Origin: Micractinium sp. NFX-FRZ
Taxonomy: Eukaryota > Chlorophyta > Trebouxiophyceae > Chlorellales > Chlorellaceae
Assembly: GCA_029339195.1 (NCBI GenBank)
Contig: JAPTJF010000474.1
Span: 1-46,610 of the forward strand
Direction of reading: 5' to 3'
DNA: 46,610 nucleotides
The notes beneath the pieces are model-generated. The model was given only the letters and a program-made list of their open reading frames with translations. It ran no database searches and was not told the origin of the DNA. Each line of letters starts with the position of its first letter. The stretch's first letter is position 1. Below, in pieces: positions 21,512 through 33,600 of this stretch. The translations under genes were made by a program, and so were the position numbers.

Positions 21512-24500
21512 CTAGCTCTTGTCGCCGCCGCCGCCGCCGCCGCCCGCCCGTGGCCCCCGGCTGAGCGCCGCCGCCGCCAGCAGCCCTGCAGCGCTGGTTG
21601 CAGCAGGCAGCCAGAGGCTGGAGGTGAGGGAAGCCTCCAGGGAGAGGTAGGCCCCCGTCAGCGCCGCGCGGGCGGCCAATGCCCCAAATTCGGGGGCCGA
21701 GAGGGCAACCTCGTACGGGTGCGGGCGCTCAAAGTCCACTTGCCACCCATCGTCCTCCCCAAGGTACACTTGCAACCTGCGGGGCAGGAGGGCGCATGCA
21801 ATGTGGTGGTGAGATTGGACATGTGAGTGTTGTGGCCCGGGACGGAGGGCAGGGTCGACAAAGGAGGTTGGAAGGGAGGGCGTGAGGAGATGTTGCGGAG
21901 GGGCAATGGAGGGTGCACACGGGGTATGGGAGCTGAGGAGGCACACACGAGGTGGCTGGCCTGCCTGTGAGACAGCTCTGGCACATCCCAGAGAGGCTAC
22001 CTGCCCACATGTGCCGCATCCCCCGCTGGCTTGCCCCACCCGCCTGCCCGCCGGCGCCCCCCTCGCACCCCTGCCTGCTCTACAACCCTTCCTCCCCCCC
22101 CGCATGCCAGCCTCGCCCCACCACCTCCACCCAGCCAATGTGTGCCGAGCCACCCAACATGCGCCCTCTGCCCCTGCTCACTCAGCAACTCTGCACACTA
22201 GGGAGCACAGGACCCAGCCGCCCTCCAGCGCGCCAGCCAGCACAGCCGCCGAGGGGACCACCAGAGAGGCTGGCAGGCGGGGTGCCCCCACCAGGGTGCC
22301 CATGGCAGCACCCAGCTGCTCCTCCATGGCAAGCGGCTCGCCCAGTAAGAAAGCGTCCTGGCTGCCGCCCAGCCAGCCCGTCGCCGCAGCCAGCCACAGG
22401 CCCTGCAGCAGCGAGGCGGCGTGGGAGGCAAGGGCAGGCGGGGGCAAGCCCCGTCAGGGGTGGGGGACGGGGGGAGGCTGGGAGGCGGGCGAGGCCAGTG
22501 GCGACGGCGCGCACAGCGCACAAAGCACGCTTGCCCGGCACACAACAGTGTACTCTGCAGCCACGTGCTGCCCTCTTGATCGCCTGCAGGCCTGCCTTGC
22601 ACCCACCCCCACCTGGAACACCAGACACTGGCATGCCCCAGCCAGCAGCGCTGCCGCCGCACACTCTGCCGGGCTGACGCTGCGCAGGAGGCGGCGCTGG
22701 TCAAAAGGGATCCAGCGCACCACGCTGCAGCGCCAAGGGCAGGGTGGGGTGGGGGAGAGGGCAGGGAGGGGGGCAAGGACGCAGAGCTAGCTTGGAGCGC
22801 GCTAGGGATGGCGGGGGGTCAGGCGACAGAGTGGGAGCAGTCTGCTGGATGACGGGATGGCAGGCTGCAGCAAAAGGGACCAGAGCCTGCAGCGGACGAC
22901 AGAGGCAGACAGTGTGCAGGACCTGCCCACAAACACCACCCGCCTGCACACCCCAGCAGCACCGGACACAGTGCCTCCCGCCAGCCCCTCTCACCTCTGC
23001 GTCACCGCCGCTCCGTGTGGCGCCACCGCATGCGCAAGCAGGGTGAGGGCCACGAAAGGGGCGGTCCATGCTGCCCACGTGGACGCTGTGGTCGCCAGGT
23101 CAGCGCCCGCCACCACCTCAGCGCCTCCAGAAGGCAGCAGCCGCTCTAGAAGCAGCTGATAACTCTCTGGTGCTACCCAGCTGGCTGTCAGCAGGGCGGC
23201 AGCAGCCATGGCGACACCCCAGGACAGCTCGCTCCATAGCTCCGTGCCTGCAGTGCAGCAGCAGTGGGAGCAGCGGTGCAGGCGGGACGAGAGCTTGGGA
23301 GACGGGGTGCAAGTGGAACGGCAGCAGCAGCCGGTGCAGGTGGCGGGCCGTGAGGGGGTCCCTACGCTGGCATTCTCAGGTGAAGGTTTCCGCCGCGAAC
23401 GGAGGAGCCTGGTTCTCATGCTCTGCTGCCGTTGGACAGGCTGTGCATGTCGAGTTGAAGCAAGCAGGCGCGCCTCACGTGGGTTGTCGCTGAGAGCCAG
23501 TGCCTGCCTGAGCAGGCTCTGCAGCTCCTCAAAGGGCGGCTCCCGCTCTACCTGCACTCCAGCGGCAGGCAGAGACATGCGTCAGCTAACACAATCTGCA
23601 CACGTCTCAGACAGATGGCTCCCTGGTGTAGCGGCATGCAAGAGTCAGGCACAGGCATGTGCCAGCTTGGCAGCATGATAGCCCACCCTGCCTGCCTACT
23701 TACATGCACGCCCGCCTGCCCACCCTCCTGCCACTCACACTGCCTGCCATGCTGCTGCTGTTTCCTTGCATGCTCGGGCTGCACAGGGCATGCACTGCCA
23801 CAGAACCCATCCCCCCTAGCTTGCCACAGCCACAGCCACGTCACACCAGCCGCACCTGGCGCGCCCAGTGCACGCCTGCACGCATCAGCCACTGTGCGCT
23901 GGCTTTGCCGGCCGGCACCGCGCGCGGCGCCTCCTGGGCCGCCGCCGCCGCCCCGCCTCCTGCCTCCTGCTGCTGCTCCTGCAGCCCCCACTGCTGCCAC
24001 GCCTGCTGCTGCTCCAGCGCAAGTTCGGTCAGACCGTAGATGAGGGGCCCGCGCCGCACCAGGAGGGCATTGTAACCTTCCGCCAGCTCTTCAAAAGTGA
24101 GAGGGGGCGCTTCTTCTGGGTGCTGCAGCACCTCGGTGGCAGCACGCACAAAGAGCCGGAAGCCCAGCGTTTGCTGCACCTCCTCGCCTCCCTCCGCACG
24201 CATCCACTGCAGGGCTGCCAGCATCGAGCCAAGCAGATCAAGCTGCCTGCGCAGTAGGGCAGGCGGGCCACGGCCAGAGGCGCAGGCAGGAGTGAGGCAG
24301 CGGAGTGCAGCGGCAGCGGCAGGCGGGGCAGCTGGCAGCGGCAGCGGCAGCTGGCAGCGGCAGGCGGGGCGGGACTGCAGTGCGGTTCGTTTGGGACGCG
24401 CGGCAAACGATGCACAGGGCTGCCAGCACTCACTTGTCGTAGGCATCGAGTGCGTAGATGACCAGGGGGAAATCTGCTGCATCCACAGTGAGAACGCCGG

Positions 24501-24846
24501 CCTCGTCTGGCTCCAAGCCCGGCGGCGGCCCCTCTGGCGGCGCAGCTGTCGGATGGCTGTGGCCCTCCTCCCCGGACGCCCTTGCCCTGCTCGCGCCTCG
24601 CCGGCTGCGCCTTGGACACGGGGACGCCACAAACGAGGCTGCTGCAGCACAGGCGTTCATCGAGGGCGAAGTTGAGGCGCAGGCCCGTGCAGGAGCCCTG
24701 AAGCCAGCAAAGCATGCTGCCATGATGACGCGCAAATTACGGACCAACGTTGTGTACAACAGCCGGAGATCATGAGGCGCTGCCTGGGCGCCGCCTTCCG
24801 CCGACGTCGGCACAGCGTGGAGACGTGTCGCCGGCGGCTGTGCCAT
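21512..24846 (-). CDS. Unrecognised 575-aa hydrophobic protein, seven exons
   Basis: Minus-strand exons in transcript order: 24846-24434, 24246-23856, 23551-23479, 23247-22995, 22724-22613, 22402-22182, 21776-21512. All join in phase to 575 codons plus TAG, which supports the model. I do not recognise the family. The first ~140 residues are Ala/Pro/Arg-rich and end in a hydrophobic LVIYALDAYDK. A helical stretch follows (QTLGFRLFVRAATEVL, FEELAEGYNALLVRRGPLIY), then Gln/Ala low complexity. The C-terminal half has several long hydrophobic segments (around WGVAMAAAALLTASW, WTAPFVALTLLAHAV, AAAALLAGACQCLVFQ, LVVPSAAVLAGAL and SLWLPAATSAAGLLAAA), so it may be a polytopic membrane protein. It ends in a Gly run and DKS. 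The start is the first ATG consistent with the TATA-like element just upstream; an ATG 16 codons further upstream is also in frame. Confidence 0.72.
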
Positions 24847-25537
24847 TGCAGCATAGGGAGTCCTGGCCGGTGCCCTGGAACCGGTGGTGATCAACAGCTG
24901 TCAAGAATGTATATACACTATTGCTGCATCAATGTTGTGCTGTTCACGTAAGCATCCCTGGCACCGCACGGCCGGTGCTTCACACTGAGCAACTGGGGGG
25001 GTGTGATCCATCGGTGTCCACGCCGCACGCTCTGTTCCCATGACCGTAATTTTGCTACGGTTCCTCACAACCTCTTGGGTGCGGAGATGGTCACCGGTCT
25101 CCCACCGACATCACACTTGCCTTGCCGTGGCGCGGCAGCAGCAACCGCCGGCGCCGGCGCAGCCAGGCCGGCAGGTGCCCCCCGCCGTAGGCCAGGTCTT
25201 CTAGCACTTGCAACCTGCTAAACCAAATCAAGTTCCTTGTAAGATAGCATGGCAGCGCAAAGGCCAGCAGGGAAGCCAGCTTCTGGCTTCAGCAAAGCTG
25301 AGCTGGCTGGTGCAGGCCTCCGCCCTCTGCGCTGATCAGCAAGCTGCGTGCATTCTAAACTATACGTGTCAGCAATCTTCAAGCCCTGCACTGCACCCGA
25401 CAGTCCTGCGCGCCACACGACTTGCCAACTCGTTCCTGCCCCAGCCCGAGCCAGTGCCGCTGTGAACCCTTGACCCTCTTGTCTAAGCGCCCTGGTCACC
25501 CCGTGCTTACCCCCCTGAACTAGCTGCCAGCCCCGCC
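24847..25537. other. Divergent promoter region
   Basis: About 690 bases between the starts of the minus-strand gene and MECR. No gene is supported; short open frames here lack motifs. The stretch around 24900-24935 is AT-rich and holds a TATATA. A shared bidirectional promoter is an inference from geometry only. Confidence 0.45.
24910..24915 (-). promoter_or_regulatory. Candidate TATA box for the 575-aa protein gene
   Basis: TATATA lies about 64 bases upstream of the minus-strand ATG at 24846, in a locally AT-rich patch of otherwise GC-rich DNA. Position is compatible with a TATA box and a short leader. Confidence 0.3.
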
Positions 25538-28500
25538 ATGTTGAGCCGGCTGTCCGCAGCGGCAGTGCCCCTGCTTGTCGGAGCGGGAAGCTCCGCAGGC
25601 TGGCTGGCTCCCGCGCTGTTAACCGCGCGGGGCTACGCCACGCGCGTGAGCAAGGGCCTGGTGTTTGCCGAGCACGGCGCCCCGGAGCGGGTACTGCGGC
25701 TCGAGGAGACGACGCTGCCGCCAGAGCTAGGCGACCATGATGTGCTCATACACCTGCTGGCTGTGAGTGGGTGCTGCGGCGGGTGCTGTGATCAGCAGCC
25801 GGCATGGGCGCTGCACAGGCGGAGGTCTGCGAGGGAGGGGGCTGGCGGCATTGGGCAGGGCGCCGTGGGCAGCGTGCGGCACCGCCGCGCCGCCGTTCTG
25901 TGCCTGCTGCCCCTGCGTGCCCACATGTGAACCCCTCCTTCTCCTGGCCACCCCCCACGCCACACCAACCCAGGCGCCCATCAACCCTTCAGACATCAAC
26001 ACCATCCAAGGGAAGTACCCCATCTCCCCGCCCCTGCCTGGGGTGCCAGGCCACGAGGGCGTGGGCGTGGTGGAGGCGGTGGGCTCCAAGGTGAGATCCC
26101 TGGGGGCTGCATGAGCTAGCAGGACGGTGATTCCAAAATCGTGCATGGTGACCAGTAAACTTGCTGTGCATGCCTGCTGGGAGTGCACAGCGATGCATGC
26201 CCGTTGCGCCCAGCTGGTGGCTGGCTGGGCGGCTGGCTTTGCGCCGTCGCTTTTGCTTTGGCTGGCACTCGGTGACACCACCTCTAGTGAGGTGTGGTCT
26301 CCAGCCAACCCCACTTGCAGCTGACAAGCGCGCCCACTCCTTCCCCTGTGTAATGGACACTGCCCGCGCCCCACACTAAAGCATGCCGCCCCGCCCCGCG
26401 CCGCAGGTGACCCGCATGCGGCCCGGCGACCGGGTGGTGCCGCTTGAGCACGCGCAGGGCACGTGGCGCAGCCACGGCGTGTTCCACGTGAGTTGGCTGT
26501 GTCGGGGCAAGAGATTGCGCCATGTAGGTTGTCCATCAGCACTCTCGCCCCTGTCTGCCCACCTGCCCGCCCGTTCACCCGGAACGATGTACCCATTCAG
26601 TGCCTTTGCTGCTGTTCTCCTGTTGGCGTGCAGGAGCTTCTGTGGTACAAGATCCCCAAAGACATCCCCATCGCCACCGCCGCCACCATGGTTGTCAAGT
26701 GAGTGCGGGGCAGGGCCGGGCAGGGTGGGGCAAGGCTTGGTACGGAGGCACAGGGCATCAAAGCTCGGCACAGCACAGCACAGCACAGCACAGCACAGCA
26801 CATGACCGAGAAAGAGCTGCGCGGCACAGCTTCCATGGGTGGGCAAGCGGGGCGGGGCAGGACAGGAGGAGGAACTCGCGGCACAGCACAGCACGGCATG
26901 GCACGGCACAGCACAGCACGGCACAGGCAGACTCCGCGACGGTCACTCACCCCGCCCGCCTGCCTGGCTGCACCGCCTGCCTCTGCCCCTGCTGCCTTGG
27001 GGGTGCTCCTGCCCTGCCCGCCCGCCTGCCCACCCCGCCCGCAGCCCCCACAATTAGACATAGCTTTCCCTCACCCGCAGTCAATGTATCCATCACCCCT
27101 CTGCAGCCCGCCCACAGCTGTGCGGCTGTTGGAGGAATTTGTGCAGCTGGCAGAAGGGGACACCCTGGTGCAGAATGGGGCCACCAGCCACGTGGGCAAG
27201 GTGAGGATTGAAACTGCACATGACGGACTGCTAGCTGGACCTGAGGAGGGGTTGGGTGGGGCTGAGGCAGCACCCTGGTGCAGACTGGGGCGACCGCCAC
27301 GAGGGCAAGGTGAGGAGACGTCCCCTCTGCCAGCCCTCCTCCACCTGCTCGACATTGCTCGCAATCGCAGCACCTCCCCTGTCATCCACAATCGCTTGCA
27401 ATCGCAGCGCTTCCCCTGCCATCCACAATCGCATGCATTCATATTAGCCACCTTCCCTTCCGCCCTGCAGCTGGTGATTCAACTGGCCAAGTCGCGCGGC
27501 ATCAACACGGTCAACATCATCCGTGACCGACCAGACAGGCGCGTGTGTGTGCGCCATTCCTGTATCACTGGGAAGAGGCCCTTCGGGTTATGGCGTCAAG
27601 ACCGGCCTGGCTGGCTGGCTGCTGCACGGGGCGGCTGCAGAGGCATGGCCTGCACATCATTACACTGGCACTGTTCTGGGTACACTGCTCCGACCGTCAG
27701 CGATGTGCCCAACCTTGGTGTGACTCAAACTTGCAGGAAGGAGACGTCGTCTGAGCTGCGCGACATGGGCGCCAGCGTGGTGACGACGGCGGGGGAGGTG
27801 CGGCAGGCGCTCAAGGACAGCGGGCTGCCGCTGCCCAAGCTGGCGCTGGACTGCGTGTCGGGTGGGCAGGGAGCTGCCTTTCTCTGTGTCTCTGTTTGGG
27901 CTGTTCCCTAGCAGGCAGCTTAACGTGTAGGCAGTGGGTGGGACAGTAAGCCGCGGCCGCGGCCGCCCAAGCTGGCACTGGGCTGCGTGCAGGGTGTGGG
28001 TGGAGGGTGAGGGGGGCGGGTGTGACAGCGGGAGGGTGCCTCTCGTCCTGGCGGGCTCATGCCCCGCACCCTGCAGTGCTCACGCCTCCTGGCTGCCCCT
28101 CCGTCGCTTGCACGTGCAGGCGAGGCGGCGACGGCGTGCGCCAAGGTGCTTGCCGCCGGCGGCACCATGGTCACTTATGGGGCCATGAGCAAGGAGCCGC
28201 TGACCGTGCCCCCTGGCCTCCTGATATTCAACGACATCCGCCTGCGCGGCTTCTGGCTGACGGGCGGATACGCCAAGGTGGGTGGGCGGCTGGGATGCCA
28301 GGGGGGCAGGGGGTGGGGGCCAAGGGCGGGGCAGGGCAGAGCTGGGCAGGACCAGGGCGGATGGGGAGGGTACCGCCCAGGCAGGCGGCAGCGCGAATGG
28401 GACCCGTCTGTGTTGAGGCTGGACAGGCCGCTTTCCAGCCTCCAGAGGCAGCAACCCTGCTCCCGTCTCTCCTCCTTGTCAGGCGAAGGGGAGGTGGCAG

Positions 28501-29995
28501 GGCAGGGAGCAGCTGGTGCACTCCTGCGCTCTCGACAGGGCCACCTCAGTCTGCACGTGCTGTTGTTTCCCCTCCTTTTGTTGCATGCAGATGAAGGATG
28601 GGTTCAAGGCCAAGGAGCAGCTGGTGGACCGCGTGTGCGCCCTCTTCCGCACCAAAGTCATCCGCCCCGTCACGTGAGCTCTTCTCACGGCCTGCCCTGC
28701 GCCCCCCAGCCAGGCCCGCTCAGCATGCCTCTACTCCACCTTGGAGGCCTCATAGTCGCCTGCTCATGTTCAATCACGCATGCTGCCCTGTTCTGCACCG
28801 CTCAGTGCTGCGCTCCGTGCCGCGCAAAAGCTCTGCACCGTCACGACGCTGTGGCTGCTATGCCCCCGGCCTGCCGCAGCCCTGCTGCGCACGCTGTGCC
28901 TGCTGTGCCTGCTGTGCATGTATCCCTCCCACTCAACGACGTACATCCATTCCCCTGCAGGGTGGACTGCATGCCGCTGGAGGAGTGGCAGAGGGCGCTG
29001 GAGAAAGTGTGAGCTGGGGTGCTTGAGTGGGCTGCCTCCTCGGGGTTCTACAGCTGGTTACACGAGCGCAATCCTGGGCGGCAACGGCCCGCTTGTGGCC
29101 GCCCGCCTGCCCGCTGCCGCCGCTGGCCGGGCTGGCTGCTGAGCTGGCATGGGGCTGGCGCCCTGGCCCTGTGCTGAGCACGATGTGCATTCTGCTGTGC
29201 TGTGCTGCGCTGTGCTGTCTCTCGCCGTCGGTGGAGGTGTGAAGGGGCAATTTGTGGATTGCTGTTGCCGCTTTTGCCTGACCCCCCGCTGCCCCCTTCA
29301 GGCCCCGGGGGCGGAACGCCCGTTTCAAGGGTTCGCATCCCATGCCCTGCTGGCGCCGCCTCCCCTGGGCACCTGCTGTGCACGACACGCCTGCTGCGCC
29401 TGCTCCCCCCTGTGCAGGCAATCCGACTACAAGGGGTGCAAGGTCCTGCTCACCTCCTACTCCCCACAGGAAGTGCGCACCGAGGGGCCAAACGAGCCCA
29501 GCTGACCAGCCCCCAGATTTCCACGGACGGCCCTGCCGTCGACTCACAATGCGGGGCGCCCCGCCCTCGCCTCCCCGCTCCCACCCCTGTCACCCCTGCC
29601 GACCCCACCCGCACAACCAACCACCCCGGCCGCCCCGCCAGGCTGCCAACTGCCCACCCACCTCACCACCAGGCGCCACCCCCACCCATCTGTCCACCCC
29701 CACCCAGAGACCCCTCCCTCCCTGCAGCGGCACACCGGCAGCAACTGTGTGCGAGCCTCTCCCGCTCCTCGCCCTACGTACGCCCCCCACCCACCAAAAC
29801 TTGAGGCAACCAGCCACCCACGCAGACTGCTGGCCCACCGGCACCATCACCCCCACCGCCAGCCGTCAACCTCCTCGCCGTCCTCGCCTCCCATCGGCCG
29901 CCGCCCCACACACCCGCCTCCGCCCCCGCAGGGAGGCCGACCACCCCGACGGCAAGGTCCTGTTGACGACTTACCCGGAGGATGCGTGCCTCTAA
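25538..29995 (+). CDS. MECR: Mitochondrial trans-2-enoyl-thioester reductase (MECR/ETR1)
   Basis: NADPH-dependent reductase for the last step of mitochondrial type II fatty acid synthesis (lipoate precursor supply); medium-chain dehydrogenase/reductase fold. Shared exons: 25538-25762, 25974-26090, 26407-26487, 26634-26698, 27107-27200, 27471-27538, 27737-27861, 28120-28277, 28591-28673, 28961-29008. These reach phase 2, and either of two last exons fits: 29418-29505 (383 aa) or 29932-29995 (375 aa). An Arg/Ser/Ala-rich presequence ends near RGYA (residue ~34). Motifs: [12 protein letters not shown] with the likely catalytic Tyr at 90, [26 protein letters not shown], cofactor-site [11 protein letters not shown] and [23 protein letters not shown], and [13 protein letters not shown]. 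The intron 27539-27736 appears to be GC-AG. The gene is almost full length compared with human MECR (373 aa). Confidence 0.93.
26766..26805. repeat. CACAG pentanucleotide array
   Basis: About seven tandem CACAG units in a MECR intron. A looser run of the same unit follows at 26881-26930. The unit is the complement of the GCTGT unit found at 1-99 and 11672-11701. Confidence 0.9.
27156..27320 (+). repeat. Donor echo after the MECR exon ending at 27200
   Basis: caccctggtgcagaatgggg + ccaccagccacgtgggcaag|gtgagg at 27201 recurs as caccctggtgcagactgggg + cgaccgccacgagggcaag|gtgagg with its GT at 27310. The distance is 109, so the second donor is out of frame. Confidence 0.92.
27539..27736 (+). 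other. MECR: Putative GC-AG intron in MECR
   Basis: ...cgaccagacag|gcgcgt joins in phase 2 to g|aaggagacg, yielding [13 protein letters not shown] then [12 protein letters not shown] as expected for the family. The gtgtgt four bases later is out of phase. Confidence 0.75.
27825..27996 (+). repeat. Exon-end echo after the MECR exon ending at 27861
   Basis: gcccaagctggcgctggact + gcgtgtcgg|gtgggc recurs about 132 bases downstream as gcccaagctggcactgggct + gcgtgcagg|gtgtgg, within the intron. Confidence 0.88.
29418..29505 (+). other. MECR: MECR alternative last exon A
   Basis: Follows a tgtgcag acceptor and completes the split Val codon. It encodes [14 protein letters not shown] and then a hydrophilic tail ending PNEPS before TGA. 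It matches exon B at the core (..[13 protein letters not shown] versus ..DGKVLLTTY). Confidence 0.7.
29932..29995 (+). other. MECR: MECR alternative last exon B
   Basis: Follows a cccgcag acceptor, uses the same phase as exon A, and encodes [20 protein letters not shown] before TAA. Because exon A carries a stop and no compatible donor, A and B are mutually exclusive. Confidence 0.7.
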
Positions 29996-30651
29996 TTTAG
30001 TGCGATGCACAGACTGTTTCACATGGGCTGCACCCCAGCCCGCTTTTGTGTACATTTTCGGCCTCGTGCAGCGGCGGTGCCCGCAAGTATCTGGCGCCAC
30101 CTGCCGCTGTATCTGGCCCACCCTGCGGCTTGCCAGCCAGTGCCGCCGGCGCCACGCAGTTTTGCCCCTCACAGCCCAGTTCATCCGCCTCTTGGCACCC
30201 ACCGTGTCTCTCTCTCCCCCCCCCGTTTTATTGGACCACTGTTGTTCAAGCGCTTATGGCCCCAGGCACAGCGACCGCCCGCTGCCAGCAAGTTGACTGC
30301 CATTGTGGTCAACCGCCGTGTTTCTGGCCTGTAAGCGAACGTACTGTGTCACAGAGGCGACAGCAATTCATCCGGCTGGCCTAAATCAGCGCCCAGGCCC
30401 AGGGAGAGGCTCTCGCCATGCCGGCCCCGCTGGCAGGTGCAGGCAGGTTTGGAAGGGGCCATCTAGTCATGCCTCAATTCATTACCCAAACCCCATGACA
30501 TGGAAACGCGTGTTTCTGTTCTGTGGGCAACTAGCCACGCCTCCACCTCTCCTGCCGAAACTCCCGGCAAAGCCAGAGCGTGAGTCATTCATTGCGAGCT
30601 TGCCCACGCGCGGGCTTGCCCGCCTCCTGTTCTAGCACATAAAACGCTGAA
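29996..30651. other. Intergenic region between MECR and the kinase
   Basis: About 650 bases with no supported gene. TGTAA at 30330-30334 is a candidate MECR poly(A) signal, 335 bases after the exon B stop. The last ~100 bases before the kinase ATG probably form its leader. Confidence 0.45.
30330..30334 (+). terminator. MECR: Candidate TGTAA poly(A) signal of MECR
   Basis: TGTAA 335 bases downstream of the exon B stop codon and 320 bases before the next gene. Confidence 0.4.
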
Positions 30652-33600
30652 ATGGGCTTCAAAAGCTTCCTGAAGAACGCTACCCGAGAGCGGGACAAAG
30701 ACAAGCTGCTGCTTGGCGGGGTGGAGCAGCTTCTGAAGCAGCACTTCTCCATCGTGCGACGACTGGGTCGCGGGTCGTTTGCAACAGTGTGAGTGAATGC
30801 TAGGCGTTCGGTATTGGGGGGTGGGGCAGGGGGAGGCGGAAGCCGCAAGCCCTAGCGCCGCCGCCGCCGCCGCAGTGGCAGCGCGCGGCAACTCCAGCAA
30901 TGGCCACAGGCAGGGCCCCTTATGCCTTCACAACCTTCAAATGTACAGCCCGTCAGGCCCTGGCAAGGCGTCACCATGAGCGCGGTGGTTTGCAGGCCAC
31001 CCCGCTAGCCGCCTGCCCGTGGGTCCCTGCCCTCCAGCGCAGTCTGCCTCCCTGCCTGCGCCGCCAGTGCCGCCTCCTGTCGTGCCCGCCTGCTTGCAGG
31101 CACGCGCGTGAATACTGAGCGCGACTGCCGGAAGAAAGAAACACACACACAAAATAAAAATGGCGGATGGTAGGAGTAGTGCTAACAACTTGCTGCCTTG
31201 TGCCTGCCCGCCTGCAGGTACGAGGCCGAGCGGCTGTCGGACCGGCGGCGGTACGCGCTCAAAGTCACAGACCTGCATGCCCTGTCCCGCCTGGAAAAAA
31301 TGGCTGTGGTGGAGGAGATACGGTGAGCTGCCTGCCCCTGACTTGTCACACGTCCCCTGCTTATGGGCGTCCCTTGCTGGGCTGCTGGATGGGTGGCAGA
31401 GGAGGTACGGTGGGAGGGGCGGACGGATGGAGGGGGGAGGCGGTGCTGCTAAGGGGCTGCGCTGCTGAGCTGGCGGCTGTGTCCGGCGCAGCGGGCGCTT
31501 GATCCTGGGCTGCCAGGTGGGCACACTGCTGGCTTGCTTGTATACCCGTGAGCAGCCGGTCCGGTGGCGGCGGACAGTGCTGCCGTTGCAGGTGGCCCCT
31601 CAGGTGCAAGCTGCTTGAGGAGCCGTTGCGGAGCACCGGCTGCACCCCGCGCCGTGAACGTCAGCCTGCCGGCCCGCCAGCTCTCGCCACCCCCACCCCA
31701 ACATCGTCGCTTCTTCTCACGCCTTTTGCGCCCACCCACCGGCCCCCCCCCCCACACGATGATGTGTGCCTCCTCGTGTTCCTTGCCGCCACTGCAGGCT
31801 GCTGGCCAGCCTGGACCACCCCAACATCATCACTTATTATGAAGCCTTCTGCGACCACGACCAGCTGTGCGTGGTGACGGAGCTGGTGGAGGGGGGCGAC
31901 CTGGGATCCTTCCTCAGGTGGGGTGCCAACTTCGCATGTGCTTTGATGAGATGAGATAAGACAAGGTACCGTGCAAGACAGTGTGAGTTGTGTCGTAATG
32001 GGGCTGGTGGACGGAGGGGGACCTGGGCTCCGTCCTCAGGTGAGGCAGGGGGTGAGGAGAGGAAGCACAAAAGTGCCACGAGCTGCTTCGCCCAGCACGG
32101 TGCTTGCCCTGCCGCGCTGCGCCCCGCCGCCGCTCCCTCCTGCTGCCCCTGCTGCGCTGCGCACGGTCGGTGGCCGTGCAGCTTGACACTTGCTGTTTGG
32201 CATGCAGACCTTTGAGCCACAGTTTTTGAGTCGAATTTGTGCTGTGTTGTATTCCATGCAGCATGATGCATGGCGACGGCGACTTTCTGTACAAGCGCCG
32301 CCGTGCGCGCTGCGCCCGCTGCGTCTCACACACCGCCCATGCTGTGCCTGCTGCCCCTGCCGTGCAGCAAGATGCGTGACGAAGACGACTTTTTGTGGGA
32401 GCGCCAAGTGTGGAACCACTTCCTGCAGGCCGCCCTGGGGGTGCAGTATTTGCACCACAACCACGTGCTCCACAGGTGAGCAGCAGGGGGAGGGGATGCC
32501 CTTGTTGGAAGCCTGTGCTTGCCTGTATGCCTGTGCTGGAAAGTCCCGGGGCTTTCCCCTACCACGCACCTGTCTTCTTCCCCCCCCATTCTCCTTCCTG
32601 CTTTGATCCTCCCAGGGACCTGAAGCCGCAGAACATCATGCTGACCAAGAAGAGCGGCGGCGGGCTGCTCAAGATTGTGGACCTGGGGGTGAGCGCTGAG
32701 CTGGCGCTGGTGTTCACAAAGGTGCAGATCGGCACCCCGCACTACATGGCGCCCGAGATGTGGCTGCGCCAGCCCTACTCCTACTCCGCGGGTGAGGGCA
32801 GAGTGAAGGGGCGGAAGTGTGTGCGTCGAGGGCTGTGTGTTTCTATGTCAACTGGGTGTGGGGCGGCAACCCCGCACTACATGGCGCCGTGGATGTGGCA
32901 GCGCCCAGCCCCACTGAGGGGGCCAGGGGCGGAGCCGGGTGTGCTGTGGGAGTGTGGTGTGGTGTGGAGGGGCAGGGGCAGACATGCAGGGGCTGCGCAC
33001 GCTGCGCCCCCCTCTACCCCCCGCCCCATTCCTTTCTTCCCCTGCCCACCCACCCCCCTGCCCCCCCCACCCACCAGACATCTGGGCGCTGGGCTGCATA
33101 CTGCACGAGCTCTGCACCCTGCGCCCCGCCTTCCTCTCTGAGAGCGAGCGCACCGAGGAGGACATCAAGCGGCGGGTGAGCGCTGCCTCCATGATCCTGG
33201 CAGCTCCTCAGTCCTCTTCCGGCCCTGCACTCTTCCTCTGTCTTCTGTCTCTCTCGGTTTCAACCACGCAGCAGTGCCGTGCGTTGGTCGAGCAAGTGTG
33301 ACGAGGGTCGCGGGGCCTGCACGTAGCGGCGGGGGCATTGGCGGCCAGGGGTGCGGGGGCGCGCGCTGAGCGGGGCACCGAGGACGACATTAGGGCAGGG
33401 GTTGGGTGCGCGCCTTCCTCATGTTTTTTACCTTTCCACATTCCCTCGTTGCAGGTGCTGTCTGGGCGCTACTCCCCCATCCCTTCGAGGTACTCACTGG
33501 ACCTCTCACGCCTGATTGGGCTGATGCTGCACAAGGATCCAAAGGAGGTGGGTGTGCCCGCTGGGCTTCTTAGCTTTGTTTTGTTGGTGTGTGCCTCCCT

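Noticed and set aside
29280..29345. A tRNA-like B-box (ggttcgcatcc)
   Set aside because: No A-box or cloverleaf-forming arms could be found around it.
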